Source: PALSA-911 sp963743035 (lineage in GTDB: Bacteria; Pseudomonadota; Alphaproteobacteria; Acetobacterales; Acetobacteraceae). Taken from it: 64,000 bases of DNA. The notes under the pieces were generated by a model. That model made no database searches and had not been told where the DNA came from. It saw only the letters and a list, made by a program, of their open reading frames with translations. The position numbers and the translations under genes were made by a program. Location: assembly GCA_963743035.1 (NCBI GenBank), contig CAVUOB010000013.1, forward strand, positions 124,001-188,000. The letters run 5' to 3'. Shown piece by piece: positions 62,654-64,000 of this stretch (its first letter is position 1; each line of letters starts with the position of its first letter).

Positions 62654-64000
<1,347 letters not shown>

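Overview
The window is high-GC alphaproteobacterial chromosome. The 16S rRNA gene at the right edge carries Acetobacteraceae-like signatures (Rhodospirillales), and the housekeeping gene order (comF, grxC, DUF1178; ubiG/lysC; ptsP, HTH protein, ispG, hisS, prfA, prmC, DUF4167; rpsU, def, COQ9) fits this placement. The genus cannot be fixed from the sequence alone. No transposase, integrase, CRISPR array or tRNA gene was seen.

Layout. 1-955: start of a kdp potassium-ATPase operon on the minus strand (kdpA cut by the window edge, kdpF, and a second micro-ORF). 1164-7198: a tight six-gene catabolic operon (PEP mutase/isocitrate lyase-like, flavin-binding PNPOx-like, enoyl-CoA hydratase-like, enolase-superfamily, SDR, GMC oxidoreductase) whose substrate I cannot name. 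7347-9116: a purine-degradation operon in decay, in which uraD and guaD are intact but puuD, hiuH and xdhC are remnants. 9270-12882: two methyltransferases and a secreted S10 peptidase. 12967-29158: core functions (four-domain rhodanese, ComF, glutaredoxin, dodecin, UbiG, aspartokinase, EI-Ntr, IspG, HisS, RF1, PrmC). 29169-38259: Nudix, Atm1-like ABC exporter, L28, a degenerate sensor kinase, a MocR regulator divergent from a frameshifted paiB, S21, deformylase, COQ9. 38282-43300: a transglutaminase-like protein and an iron(III)-type ABC importer. 43301-44010: a short graveyard of three gene fragments.

44189-57376 is rich in redox proteins: a diheme peroxidase, membrane proteins, a cupredoxin, a GGDEF/EAL regulator, a beta-carbonic anhydrase, an outer-membrane beta-barrel with an N-terminal heme motif (resembling the Cyc2 cytochrome-porin plan), a small periplasmic cytochrome c, a secreted hemerythrin-like protein and two small membrane proteins with His-bearing helices. 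An FNR/FixK-type box precedes the barrel gene, and a shared sequence motif precedes the peroxidase and the cytochrome/hemerythrin pair. This is the best candidate for an undescribed electron-transfer module. Two acyl-CoA dehydrogenases sit inside it. 57615-62016: MOSC protein, clpB with a sigma-32-type promoter, and a ferredoxin/cupin-dioxygenase pair. 62017-64000: a G/T-rich rrn leader and the 5' part of 16S rRNA.

Two otherwise well-preserved genes (nitronate monooxygenase, paiB) each carry one apparent single-base insertion. These may be true mutations or sequencing errors.
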